Origin: Posidonia oceanica
Lineage: Eukaryota; Streptophyta; Magnoliopsida; Alismatales; Posidoniaceae
Assembly: GCA_037176725.1 (NCBI GenBank)
Contig: JAZBRS010000059.1
Span: forward strand, 5,691,001 to 5,755,000
DNA: 64,000 bases
Direction: 5' to 3'
A program made the position numbers and the translations under genes. Positions 22,495 through 33,273 of the stretch are shown here, piece after piece. The notes below the pieces were generated by a model. It did not search any database. It saw only the letters and a list, made by a program, of their open reading frames with translations, and was not told the DNA's origin. Positions within the stretch are counted from its first letter, which is position 1. Each line of letters opens with the position of its first letter.

Positions 22495-24047
22495 CTACTC
22501 TGCAACAATTTCATCCCCATCACCATCCAAGTAGCTTGCCAACTGTAGGTGTCCATATCTTGAGTCCGCATAGCCGAAAAACCCAAGCATCAATGCAAAG
22601 ACGCCCAGTACTAACGCGAAAAATTGGCAATTCGCAATGAGCTCACCACGGACCTCATCTCTTGCTGTATGGCATTCGATGTGGCCATCCTTGAGCAGGC
22701 ATCCTTTTGGCATCATAGGGCCATAGAGAGTGAAAGCTGTCTGGTAGAACCAGAGGCCCTGGAGGCTGATGGCGATGCTGGCTGAAAGGTCAACTGCGAG
22801 GCTAGTCGGGGCTAGTGCGCCTGCCACGGTTGCTGCAATGCACAAGCCAACGAGGAAGACAAGCATGAGGTGGTAGTAGCCTTCCAACCCTTTGTGACTG
22901 GTGGAGTGGAAGGAGAAGAGTAGGTACTCAGAAAGAAAGGCTGTGGCAGCAAGCAGGCAGAGGACTCCTTCTGGCAAGGGGAGAAACCTGTTTGATGAAG
23001 GAACCATTTGCCATGTCAGTCAAGAAAATCTATAAGCTCCCATATTTGATCGTAAAATTGACGGACAACTCATAGGTATATCATATACTTGTTTCAAAGT
23101 CTGCTGGTGTAGGGAGAGTTTCTTTCTCATTCAACAACCAGGTGGCTGATTTCTCATTCAAAGACGCAGGGGAGTTCCATAACCAACAAAACACAGAGTT
23201 CTACTCCTAGACTTAAACTTCATCATCCAACACTTGAAGATTCCTTTTCATGGATTAAAACTGACAAGTAAAACATGAGTAATCGTACTGGGCGAGATGA
23301 AAAGTGACTGTGAGCTGTGAAAGGTCTTGCAGATTGTGGTTAGTGGAGTCAAGAGGGCAATAAGAACCCAACTATTTGGCAGCACACTTCTCAGCTATCA
23401 CAACACGTCAACACCAATCCATTTTCATATATGATAGTTAGATTAATGGTTGATACCATAACTATTGTTCCTACCTAAGCCAACATATCTTAACCATCCT
23501 CTCTCACAAGTCATAATCTAGCAATCTGCACTACTCTCTAAGTTACTAAATTTAATATGTCATTTCCATCTTGCATTGAACCAACCACAATAACAGCTAG
23601 GAGAAAATTTTTCATCAAGATAGTAGAATCATTGGGCTAACATCTAACAAACACAGCGATTAATGATCCCATTCCTGAAGGGAGTCGGATAGGCAATTAC
23701 CGGGTCTTCTGGGAGACGAGGGCCGCGACACCGAAGAGGAAGAACATGAGCAACATCCCTCCATGCTCGAAGTCATTCAAATGGTTAGGATTCAGCACTC
23801 CATCTACAAAGAACCTGAGGTGGGTAGAGTATAGAAGCTCAATGCACATGTCCAGGAAGGCACCACCGGTAACCAAGTACAGCTCAAGATGCTGGAGCCT
23901 CCCTCCAAACCCCGGCACCGGACTCCACGACCGCACACGGAAAGAACCGGGGTCTGACACGTACCTCACCACTCCACTCCATAGGTGCCACACCCCCACC
24001 GCCAGGAACAGCGTTCCCGGCAACGCGTGGCCCTTGAATGATCCCAT
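22495..24047 (-). CDS. DUF716 / TMEM45-like multi-pass membrane protein
   Basis: Two coding exons, 24047-23701 and 22987-22495, are joined by a 713-bp intron (donor CCG|GTAAT, acceptor AAACAG|GTTTC). They give 840 nt, which is 279 residues, usual for plant DUF716 proteins. The protein starts MGSFKGHALPGTLFLAVGVW, with WHLWSG near residue 20. Family features follow: HLELYLVTGGAFLDMCIELL, NDFEHGGMLLMFFLFG, and ASIAISLQGLWFYQTAFTLYG in exon 2. About six to seven hydrophobic segments fit an integral membrane protein. Its biochemical role is not established; TMEM45-type proteins are poorly characterised, and some plant members are stress or virus responsive. It converges on MOB1. The frame is intact, so it is likely functional. 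Confidence 0.9.
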
Positions 24048-24114
24048 GGAATTGGTTTTCCTCTAGAACTCCACTCTTTCTGTGTCAATTGCTAGCACTG
24101 TGATTCCTAGGAAG

Positions 24115-24985
24115 TCTGCAACACAATTGTTGTGGACAAGTGAATAGAAATCAGAACATATGCGGAAGCTTTAGTGTATCAAGTTTCTAAAAACAAATTT
24201 GATCCTCTTTGGTCAAAAAAGGAGATTAAAGAGTGAATGTAGAGCATTTGGATCTCGATTCCTCAAAAAAATAATTTGTGGGGATCAAAACTTTGACCCG
24301 TCTCCACCACCAACCATCATCATTCTTCTGAAGATTCGATCTTTATTAATGGAACTGAAAAAGGAACCTTCTTCAAACGTCCGGAATAGGAAAAAGACAA
24401 AGAACTGGAATGGCACCGATTGACAAACGATCAAAGACCAAAATTAAGTTTAACTAATCCTTCCTACTGGAGCAAAAAGGCGTGCCACCTTTCCAGAGCA
24501 AGATTCAAACAGAAAGAATCCAGCAACCATGATGTAAGCAAGCAGATCCGTTTCCAAACGAACCCATATGGAAAATCAAAGAAAGCTGGTATTTTTATTA
24601 ACAAACAACCAAAAGCAGATCTGCTTCTCTCGAAAGCTTCCACCTTTTCCTCCCAAACCCATTCATTTCCTCATCATTAACCAAAAAATGAAAAAAAAGA
24701 AAACAGAAAAGAAAGGTCTCAAGCACAGGAGTGCAGAGGTGGGTCATCGCAGGACTTACCCAGTGGGGAACCGTGGGCGTGGTATTCGCCGCTGTTCCAC
24801 GCCCAAGCTGGAGCCTTTCTTTGCTCTTCTGCTCTGAAGTGAGCTGTTTCTGGTTAGAGTTTAAACGAGGAGACGACCGGAAGTGAAGAGTGGAAGAACA
24901 AAGGAGAAACCAGAAAGAAAGATAGGGAGAGAGAATAAAACAAAAGAACGGGGATGTGGGGGTGGGAGAGAGGGAGGAAGCCGCC
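24115..24985 (-). promoter_or_regulatory. 5' UTR with intron and promoter-proximal region of the DUF716 gene
   Basis: A minus-strand donor CTGG|GTAAGT at 24760/24759 and acceptor GTTGCAG|ACTTCC at 24116/24115 define a probable 644-bp intron in the 5' UTR. The leader exon would run from about 24985 to 24760 and contains CT-rich stretches. A (TTA)n microsatellite lies at about 25022-25041, just upstream. Transcript evidence is needed to fix the start. Confidence 0.55.
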
Positions 24986-25239
24986 ACTTGTTTCGGAGCT
25001 GAGAATCGTGGAAAAAAAAGTAATTATTATTATTATTATTACTGTGTGTTTTTTGCAGCGGTGTTCACGAAAGTGTTTGATATTTGATGATGATTTTTTT
25101 AGTTGTGCAGAGACTTTTGAGAAGGCAGATCCTAAGAGTCGATATTGTAACTACTCTATTTTGACGAATTTGAATAGTTGCTTCGATATAGAGTTCAAAA
25201 TTTTTTTCCCTCTACAGTGATGACAGGGAATGGATCTCC

Positions 25240-26840
25240 TTCAACAAGAGTAGGACTGTTTATCTAAAGAAACAACACCTCATGGGAGCAGAGCGGCCGG
25301 AACAACAAACAAACACAACTTAAAAAAGAAAAGGAAATTTTGTAGAAAAGAATTTAATTTTTAGCCTCTCTTTTTTTTTATGCATAAGTGCTTCTTTCTG
25401 ATGATCGTTATTCGTTGGGTTTAATTTTGGAAAACATGACTCCTGTCCAAAGTTGAACTAAACAGTAAGAATATTTGATTCAACAGTTTTTTGGTTCAAC
25501 ATTTAAGAAGCCAATTTTTGTTTAAAAAAAAAAAGGAATTCTTACCAATAAGATTCTGTGTTGAAGATAACAACTTATCAGTTTTTTTTTTTAATTTTTA
25601 TTTAATATAAAATGGAACCAAATATTTGCAATGAATGGGAACATGGCAACCGATAAGAAAAAAAAAACATGCTTAACCTGATACAAAAGCACGGCAATAA
25701 GTGGGAACATGGGACGGGGGCCAACCCATCACGTTGTATGTCATAATTTTAAGCAAGTACAGGACTTAAACGACAATCACCCGATTCTTCTTATTAATTC
25801 TCAACTGGGACACTTGATTTCTTTCTAGAAGAAAAACTTGTGTTTTTATTTTATTATTTTTATTTATTTTTCCCTGATGAGAAAGTCTGCGGTCATCAAT
25901 AAACATTGCTTTTGAGTGTCACATCTTCTTTCTTCCACAATAGTAAATGAAGGATGTGACACGAAGTTTCTCTCTCTCTCTCTCTCTCTCTCCAAACCCG
26001 GCTACAACGACCAAAAGTTGAATCATGAATTTTCACATCTTTTTTTTAATACCATGGAAATTTCTATTCCTTACCAAGCACTCAAGCAGACAGTATGGAA
26101 GTAAAGAACTGAGTTGATATATCAAAAAATCCAATCATGATATACCATTAGGTAAGTACTACAGAACTGAGAATTCGTTTCTTACGAATTAAGCAGACAG
26201 TATGGAAGTAAAAAACATTGAGTTGATATATCAAAAAATTCCAATCATGATATATACCATTAGGTAAGTAAAGAACTGAGAATTCGTTTCTAGAGCTTGG
26301 TAACATGAGTCTTATTCCTCTTTTTCCAATCACCGAACCATACCATCATGGATCTGCTTTAGTTTTTTGCCTTCCAATAATGTCCGGCTTCATGGCTAAC
26401 CACCTAATAACATTAAAGTCACTCTGTGATGTGTAATTAACAACAGTCCACGGACCAGCAAAAGCAAGTCATTTTGTATGTTTTTTTTTTTTTTTGAAAG
26501 TTAAGTAGATAATCATTAAAGGTACTTTTTATGTAATAGTGTCATTTAAATGCGAGTGTCTCCGTAAGAATTCTCTAGGCTACGTCACAAGGCTCTTTGA
26601 ACTTGGCTACTAAGAAATTTTTTGTTTTTTCAATCAAACTTATCCGAAAGTTTAGAGGAGTTTAATTCGGAGAACTCCAACTTCACAAACTTTGCTTATG
26701 AGGATTGGTGTTAATTTGTTTTAATGAGAAGTAAAGTTCGGGTAACTTATGTTTGTTTTGATGAAGTGGGAAATTAATTCAATCTACTCATGTTCTTAAG
26801 TAACAGAAAAAAGAAGTAGAAGATATTCATTTCTACGAGC
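25240..26840. other. intergenic AT-rich DNA with simple repeats
   Basis: No gene seen. It holds a (TC)n microsatellite at about 25967-25992, several poly-T and poly-A runs, and a two-copy duplication of about 100 bp (26088-26185 and 26195-26292, sharing GTATGGAAGTAAA-AAC, TTGATATATCAAAAAA and ACTGAGAATTCGTTTCT). Confidence 0.6.
26088..26292. repeat. two-copy tandem duplication, unit about 105 bp
   Basis: Both copies contain GCAGACAGTATGGAAGTA, TGAGTTGATATATCAAAAAA, CCAATCATGATATA and ACCATTAGGTAAGTA, ending GAATTCGTTTCT. They differ by small indels. Confidence 0.75.
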
Positions 26841-26842
26841 TC

Positions 26843-27991
26843 CTTTATTTTTATTTTTATTTGTAAACGATAATTAGATTAATTAAAATCAGACGATGGA
26901 TCCATTGTCAGGTCAGTTTTACAAAATGATATAATATAACATAGAGAGAAATGTATCGACGAATATTAAATAATACATCGAATAATAACAAAATAGTAAG
27001 ATTAAGCTAATCTTACAAAGCCCACATATACTAAAGCCAAGAAATAAAACTAAGAGTAGAAAAACCATCTCCTAAGTAACCAGACATCACTGACTAGGGT
27101 TCTCCTCCCATCTTCCCCATTAATTTCCTGAATCAATAGGCAAACCTTGCTCTGCAAGAGGTGGAATAGAGTCATTAATAGCTTGACCTAGAGAACTACT
27201 GTGAATGGCCCAATTTGTCTGCAATGACCTGATAGCTAAAGAATCTGTACCTTGAACAGAGTGGCCATGATCTAACTAAAAAGCAGTTAAAGACAATATA
27301 AGCCAAAAAATAAATGTAATATCTCTAATATGATTCCTAAAAATAACATCATTTTTATTTAACCAAAGATCCCAAGTAATAGGGTATTTTATCCAAACGA
27401 ATTGATCTAAAATAGTGAATGTTGTTACAAAGAGAATATTTGATTAAAAGAAATTCCAGGCAACAGGGAATCTGCATCTCTCAGCAGAAAATTCCAAATT
27501 ACTTGGGTGAATGGACAGTTTAAGAAAATATGCAGGACCGTTTTTTCTTGGTTTTCACAAATCCCACACCCCGTGAGCCCTTGCCACCCTCTATTAATGA
27601 GGTTAGCACGGGATATAGGATCTTATCTTTTATAGCTAACCAAGAGAAAACTTTCACTTTTAAAGACGCAGCACTATGCCAAATGTTGTTCTGGTAGGGG
27701 AATCTCAAACCTCCATCATTAATAGTATTGTAACAGGATTTAACAGAAAAATCCTGTGAACTGTTAAGAGATCATATGATAGCATCCTCTTCAGTATTCA
27801 AAGATAGCTCTGCAATAATGTATGAAAATTGTTGAAACACTTGTTGGAATAGTTGTTGGGGAATAGCCTGGTTAGCAGAGAATAATCTTCTCCCCCACCT
27901 AAGGAATTCTACCACCATCTTTGCTAGGGACCATTTTTTATATTTGACCAGATTATATAGCTCCAGGAACAAATACTTGGGAGAGAGTTAT
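26843..27991 (-). mobile_element. 3' end of the large LINE (ORF2 C-terminus and A-rich tail)
   Basis: The minus strand reads LFPELYNLVKYKKWSLAKM near 27970, then the zf-RVT-type segment LKVKVFSWLAIKDKI near 27640 and a Cys-containing GVGF-type stretch. It ends as PIDSGN near 27125. The 3' UTR runs to an (AAAAT)n-type tail at 26843-26861. Several frameshifts. The upstream continuation is at 30443, on the other side of a solo LTR. Confidence 0.82.
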
Positions 27992-28092
27992 TATAACACT
28001 TGAAAATTCATTTCCCTTGTAATTGTACAATTTAATGAATTCCTATATTTGTGGACGGGTGTTATTAGCCTCGTGAGTCCCATTTTTGATTG

Positions 28093-28245
28093 TTTGTGGG
28101 CCCCACCTGTGATTTGCTGTGGGCCAAACTTGTGTTTGGGTGGGTCCCACTTGTGGTTGTTGTGAACCCCACTTGTGTTTGTGTGGATCCCACTTGTGGT
28201 TTGTTGTGGGCCCTACTTATGTTGTCGTGGGCTCCACTTGTGGTG
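28093..28245 (+). promoter_or_regulatory. tandem GTGGGNCCCAC-like boxes in an LTR
   Basis: Six near-palindromic boxes in 150 bp: GTGGGCCCCAC, GTGGGTCCCAC, GTGAACCCCAC, GTGGATCCCAC, GTGGGCCCTAC and GTGGGCTCCAC. Each is followed by TTGTG(T/G)TTG-type spacers, giving a period of about 25 bp. GTGGGNCC / GGNCCCAC is the consensus site of plant TCP transcription factors. That they function as TCP sites is inference. Confidence 0.6.
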
Positions 28246-28489
28246 GTTGGCCATGTTCTTATCCTTTTTGCATTTTGCTCCCTATCTTCTGCATTCATGC
28301 TATTTCCTAATTCTTCGAGGAGTGACATGCAATTTACCCAGCATATTATTGTACTTGGACCTGCGTGACACTGTACATGTGTGTTTCGTTCGTGGCAGGA
28401 TTCACGGGCGGTGTCGATTGGTGAGAGCGCGAGATCTGAGTTTTACAGGAAAAAACAGACACTGTATTTTTTCCTTGACTTTAAATTCC

Positions 28490-28930
28490 CGTGATTTTTC
28501 CTCCACACCTGACACGTTCCTTCTTTCTCTTTTTTTCTCTCTCTTCTCCTCCACTAACTCTCTCTCGTTCCTCTTTCCCCTCTCCTCCACTATTCATTTA
28601 TTTTTCTCCTCTCCACCCACCCATTTTCCCTTCAATTCTCCTCCCCTGTTTCCCTCCTTCCTCCTCCACCTCCTCCTCCATGTAACCCCCATTCCATCTC
28701 CTCTCCCTCCCCACCATCCTCTCTCGCTCTCCCACTCATTCTCCATTTCTCCTCTTCACCCACCCGTTCATCTCTCCTCCTCCTCCCCTGCATCTTCCCC
28801 TCCTCCCCTCGCTGTGCCCTAGCTAGGCCGATGAGGCCACCTCCTCCCCTCACCCACCTCCACCCCTTCTCCTCTTCCTCTACCTTCTTTCCCCTTCCTC
28901 TCATTTCCTCCCCCCCTCCTTTTTCTCCTT
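28490..28930. repeat. pyrimidine-rich tract in the solo LTR
   Basis: About 440 bp composed almost entirely of C and T on the plus strand. The same tract appears as a purine-rich run at about 53020-53370 in the inverted LTR copy, so it belongs to the LTR family and is not a chance microsatellite. Confidence 0.8.
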
Positions 28931-30442
28931 TTTCTGGTTCGACGGTGGCCATTGGTGGCGGTGTGCAGTGCCGGCGCGATGGACTTCGGTCTTCGTCCCG
29001 GTGGAGTGGCAAGTCCGAGTACGGCGCGTGGGGCTTGGAGTCGGCGGTGGTTCGCCGAAGGACAGTAACTTTTCTCCCTGTCCCAAGATACACATCTCGC
29101 CCTCTTACTCCAAACTGAGTTCGGCATATCGAAACTGGGTCTGAGATTTTTCTCAAACCCATTTTGGTTGGGGGGGTGGTTTAAGAATTTAATTGTATTT
29201 AATGATGCTTACGCTTGTGAATGTTTTATGGCTTGTTAAGGATTTTTAGACATAATTTTTGGTAAATTATGGAAATATTTTTAAAGAGGTTTTCTGAGGA
29301 AAAACATGGATGTTTTGAAAATGATTTACCGAGGTTTTTCCATGGTTGAAGCTTGGGAGTCGTGTGGTCTTGACCCGGGGACACGACGACATTCCTAACA
29401 TGTCGCACACTTCGCCCTGGGCTGAGGTTTGAGGGTCGGGGTGTCGGTCGTACCTAGCGGTATCGTGGCAGCGGACTCGAGAGGTATAATACTCCTACGT
29501 AGCTAGGCGTAATATCCTAGCCGCTACGGGCATTAGGACTCGCCTTTTTGTTTTGAGGTGCTGGTTGAGCCTAAGGGTGAAGAGCCTCTAGTGGTTCAAA
29601 GCATTGAGTTTGTGGACGCCGATTGTTGCATGCCTTGTGGTATTGTCCCGAGTGTGGACAGCTCGTCTAGGTGGGGTGAGTAGCTTTCCCAGGTGGGGAT
29701 CGCTTTTTGAGGCTTCTCTGGTGTGAGAATGCCGTGACAGGTACACTTCTCCACAGGGCGGGTGTCCATGACAGTGCAGTGAGTGCGGGGGTGAGTCCCT
29801 GGCTACTGCTTAAGGCTAGGTCGGTTGCTTGGCGTCAGGCAATGCGACTAATTGTATCTTTTGTATCCGTTTGGATTGTGCTTGGTTGGTTTTGGCCGTA
29901 TTGGGCTTAGAGCTTTGTCCATTTTGTGGCTTTGTGGTTTTTACCGAGTTTTGGTCATATTGGGTCTAGAGTTTTTCCGCCATTTTTGTAGCATTAGGTT
30001 TTCTGCTGAGATTTGGGCCGGTGGGCCCGCTTTGAGATAAATGGGATTTGTTTTACATCTGTTTTCTTGGTTTAGCTTATTGGGCTTTGGGAAAGATGTT
30101 TTATTATTATAAAATGATTATGTGAGTCCGGATTTGGGGTTTTGACCGGTTTTATGCCTTATTGTGGTTTTATGCCGGCTTTCTCGTGGTTTTTGCAAGG
30201 TATGTGCTGGATGACAATTTTTAGTAACTCACGTGTGTTTTATTGTGGTTTTAGTTGCATGTGCAGATGTTAACTAGTTTGGGATCATAGTGCATATAGC
30301 CGGAGTCACGTAACTGTCCACTGCAGGTTCCTAGCATAGATTCTTGTTGGTTAGCCCATAGATAATTGTAAATGTTTTAATTATTTAAGTTTTAATTTGT
30401 TTGGGCTTTTGGAATGTATTGGTATCAATTCGGGTCGTTACA

Positions 30443-30720
30443 GCTATTGTAGCCACCTATTGTGCCAAAACAGCTTCGACTGTCCACTGTGTACAGAAAA
30501 TATGCTAAAAGAGTTTACTATTGCAAAGCAAACCTTAAGCTCCTTCCAGAGAAGGGATACATGACTGGAGGAAGAGTTCAACAAGGAGCCAAGATTTTGA
30601 TTTCAACAGTAACGACTTATAACGAGTCTGTAGATGTGGATTTTGGGGTGTTTATGAAGATGACTGTGCTTCCACGTACGTTGTCAACTTTGTTTGTGAT
30701 CGCCACTTATTAATGGACGG
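30443..30720 (-). mobile_element. LINE ORF2 segment between two LTR insertions
   Basis: The minus strand reads SLLWKELKVCFAIVNSFSIF and then SKLFWHNRWL near 30460, matching the block that precedes the zf-RVT region of plant LINE ORF2 (S-x-x-W ... FWxDxW). It continues the segment at 26843-27991 once the solo LTR is removed. The right limit is uncertain; beyond about 30620 I cannot follow the LINE frame. Confidence 0.65.
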
Positions 30721-30807
30721 ACAAGGCGCCTTGGGGGAGATGATGATGATGTGGGTACTCGGTTCACTGGATCGACAGCAGGGTGTCATCCAGTGGCGTC
30801 CTCGTGT

Positions 30808-32175
30808 TACATGAGCGTTTTCCTTTCCTTCAAAACAAATAAAAATAAGAGATCTAGATAAGTTCGTGTGTAGTAAATGATAATAGAAAAAGACAGAGAA
30901 TAATATAAAGAAATGAATTTAATACTAACCGGGGGTTGTTCCTCGCATGCATATGCTATGGGTCCTAATTTAGGGAATGCAATATGAAATGAAAATAGAT
31001 TGGAAGAAGATACTCCATTCACTCTCGTGCTGTATGCAGTGGAGTAAGGAAGTGGAGGCATGGTTGGAGCTCTGGCTAGGCTCGAGATCTCGGGGATCTA
31101 GGTTTCTGGATTGAAGGTGGGGGCTAGGATTTCTCTCTTAGAAGATGTAACTCTCTTTCTCTCTTGGATGAGGATTTACCTCCTCAAATCCTAAAATTAG
31201 CCGTCCTCAAATCCTAGAAATCTTCAAATTGCCTCCCCTCGAGCACGGACTCACGGGACCTTTTAATAGGTTCATGGGACACAGGTGGCTTAGACCTAGG
31301 AATGTTCTAGAAGTTTCTAGAAGGGAACTGATATTTAGGTCTAGTCGCCGCCTATGTAGGCGACTGGCGTAAATATCTTCCGAAAAGATCGTGGAAAATC
31401 CGTGGAAATTCCGTAAGACCAGATCAAATGGGGTCCAGGTCAGCTAGTCGCCTGTCACACAGGCGCCTAGCTGCTGCACTATTCCAGGCCACAAAAGATT
31501 TGTTTCTAATTTTAAGGGATTGATTTCTGATTTTGAGGGATTGGTTTCTGATTTTAAGGGATTGGAAAACGTGTTAAAAATCAAGGTATTAATTTAGAAG
31601 CCACTTAGGATTTTCTAGATTATTCCTTAATTGATTATTTATGCTATATATTTTATATCATACATTAAATGCTAGAAGATCATATCAATATCAATAATTT
31701 ACAGAAAAATGTTTTAATAGCTTATAAAACTCCTGTATATTATATTAATGTCCAGGATATTGATATTAAGCTGGAGAGAGTGAAATGATGCTAGTCGCCT
31801 ATCACAGAGGTGCCTACACAGTCCAGTCGCCCATCTGAAAGGCGTTTGGCTGTGTCGCCGCTCTGGGAGGCAACTAGCTAAGTCTTTTGCATTTTTAACC
31901 CTGTCTTTTAAGTTTAATCCAGAGAAACATGATGAAAGCCCGGAAACTTCAAATATCTCATGAAATCATAAAAACGTTTTCTTTAACTCAAATCTGCCAT
32001 GGATTTGAGTGGAATAAAGTGTGCTCAAGGTACTCAGACTTGCCACAGGTCTGAGTGCGTTAGCTCTGTCATAGCTAACAACCTTGAGTTAAGTAAAATC
32101 AAGCCTTATTTTTAAGCAAATCATGAAAACTCCAGAAAAATATGTTATTAAGCCTTAGTTATGTAATCTGGGTGC
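30808..32175 (-). mobile_element. probable LTR insertion with GGCG/CGCC palindromes (bounds approximate)
   Basis: The sequence separates two LINE segments that belong together. The left end is near TGTTACATGAGCG (30808) and the right end near GGGTGCCTCA (32174). That gives a minus-strand TGAGGCACCCAGATTAC...CATGTAACA, a common LTR shape. It contains repeated motifs GTCGCCTATGTAGGCGAC, TCGCCTGTCACACAGGCGCC and similar at 31340-31880. I could not find matching target duplications, so the class is tentative. Confidence 0.5.
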
Positions 32176-32422
32176 CTCAGAAGTTCCTATCCTCTATGAA
32201 CTCTCAGAAATGCGAAAATGGGATGTCTATAGAGTTGACACCATTTCTTATGTCCAGTGTTTCCTGTATCAAAGATAATGTTCCATAATAGTTTGCATTT
32301 AAGTGCGGTGTTTAAGTTTCTAATATTAAGAATCCCAAGCCCATCCTGAGCTCTGTTTCTACAGATTCTTTTCTGGTTAATAAGGTAATATCCTTGACTA
32401 TCATCCCTTCCTGGCTTCCCTA
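32176..32422 (-). mobile_element. LINE ORF2 segment left of the CACTA element
   Basis: The minus strand reads QDGLGILNIRNLNTALKCKL near 32330, the conserved D-G-G-L-G-I-x-N block after the RT domain of plant LINEs, then LLWNIIFDTGN. It joins the segment at 39581-40149 when the CACTA-like element is removed. Confidence 0.8.
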
Positions 32423-32449
32423 CACTATTAGAAAAATAGAAAATCGCGA

Positions 32450-32760
32450 GGTTGTATGTCCTCGCAAAGTCCTCCCTAAGTCCTCGCTAATGGCCTTCGC
32501 GAGGACATTGTAAGGACAAAAAGTCCTCACAAAATGTTACATCGTTAAAAGACATTTGCGAGTAACTATTTTAGCGAAGTCCTCGCAAACTTTCTTGCAA
32601 GGACTTAACGAGGAAATAAAGTCCTCGCAATGTCCTCGCTATTAGTTACCATTTCTTCGTAATTTACACGCTATTTCCTCGCAAAAATTTTAAAAAAATA
32701 AAAATTACGAGGACTTTTGCGAGGAAGATTTCCTCGCAAAGTCTTTGTGAGATATAAATA
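32450..32760. repeat. CACTA subterminal repeats, left end
   Basis: At least fifteen copies of a short motif resembling TCCTCGCAAAG or its complement (GCGAGGAC) in both orientations, matching the cluster at 39410-39565. Such subterminal arrays bind the DNA-binding transposon protein in En/Spm elements. Confidence 0.8.
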
Positions 32761-33273
32761 AATTAAAAATTCCTGTTACACACATATTTCATATCAGCAA
32801 CGCTTCCACGGCGTCATAACAAGAGAAATTTAAAACAGAATTAATACCAACTCATATTAGGTACATATGAACTAGTAGAAAAGTAAGCAAACAAATAAAA
32901 GGTAAAAATATATATAATCCTCATTCAAAAAGAAATAAAATGAACATGTCAAACCATGGTTCAGATTCATTCACAAAAGGAGACTCATGAATTGGCATAT
33001 GCAAGCTCCAGAGTCTAGAGTAACTTGGAATGGAAATACCTCTAGAAATTGCTTCGTTTGCAAGATGTTGAATAGAAATAGCTTATGCTCTTCTGAATGC
33101 AACATTACTATATAGATAACTTGACACCTATAATCTTTTTGAAATAGTGTGGTGTAAATTAATTTAACTTTTTTGTGCTACTAAGGTTATACAAAAATTG
33201 AACAGAGAACGTATGTTTTCCTGAATATAAAAAATCAAGAGAGTCTGGGTTATCAAAACCAGAGGGGATTTAC

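Larger units (their letters stand above)
27992..30442 (+). mobile_element. solo Gypsy-type LTR, 2.45 kb
   Basis: Begins TATAACACTTGAAAATTCAT and ends CAATTCGGGTCGTTACA. It is bracketed by GTTAT (27987-27991) and GCTAT (30443-30447), a 5-bp target duplication with one mismatch. It is the same family as the minus-strand LTR at 44331-53561 (start TGTAACATCTAGGAATTC, same end). It holds tandem GTGGGNCCCAC boxes (28093-28245), a pyrimidine-rich tract (28490-28930) and a GC-rich part with CCCTGTCCCAAGATAC. It interrupts the LINE. Confidence 0.9.

Noticed and set aside
23746..24066. Plus-strand 106-codon frame opposite DUF716 exon 1
   Set aside because: Antisense shadow of the first coding exon of the DUF716 gene.
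33100..33240. The missing last exon of GID4
   Set aside because: I looked for the FVNVGTDCGL and GFYYVCFSC blocks downstream of 33274 on the minus strand and saw none before the subterminal repeats.
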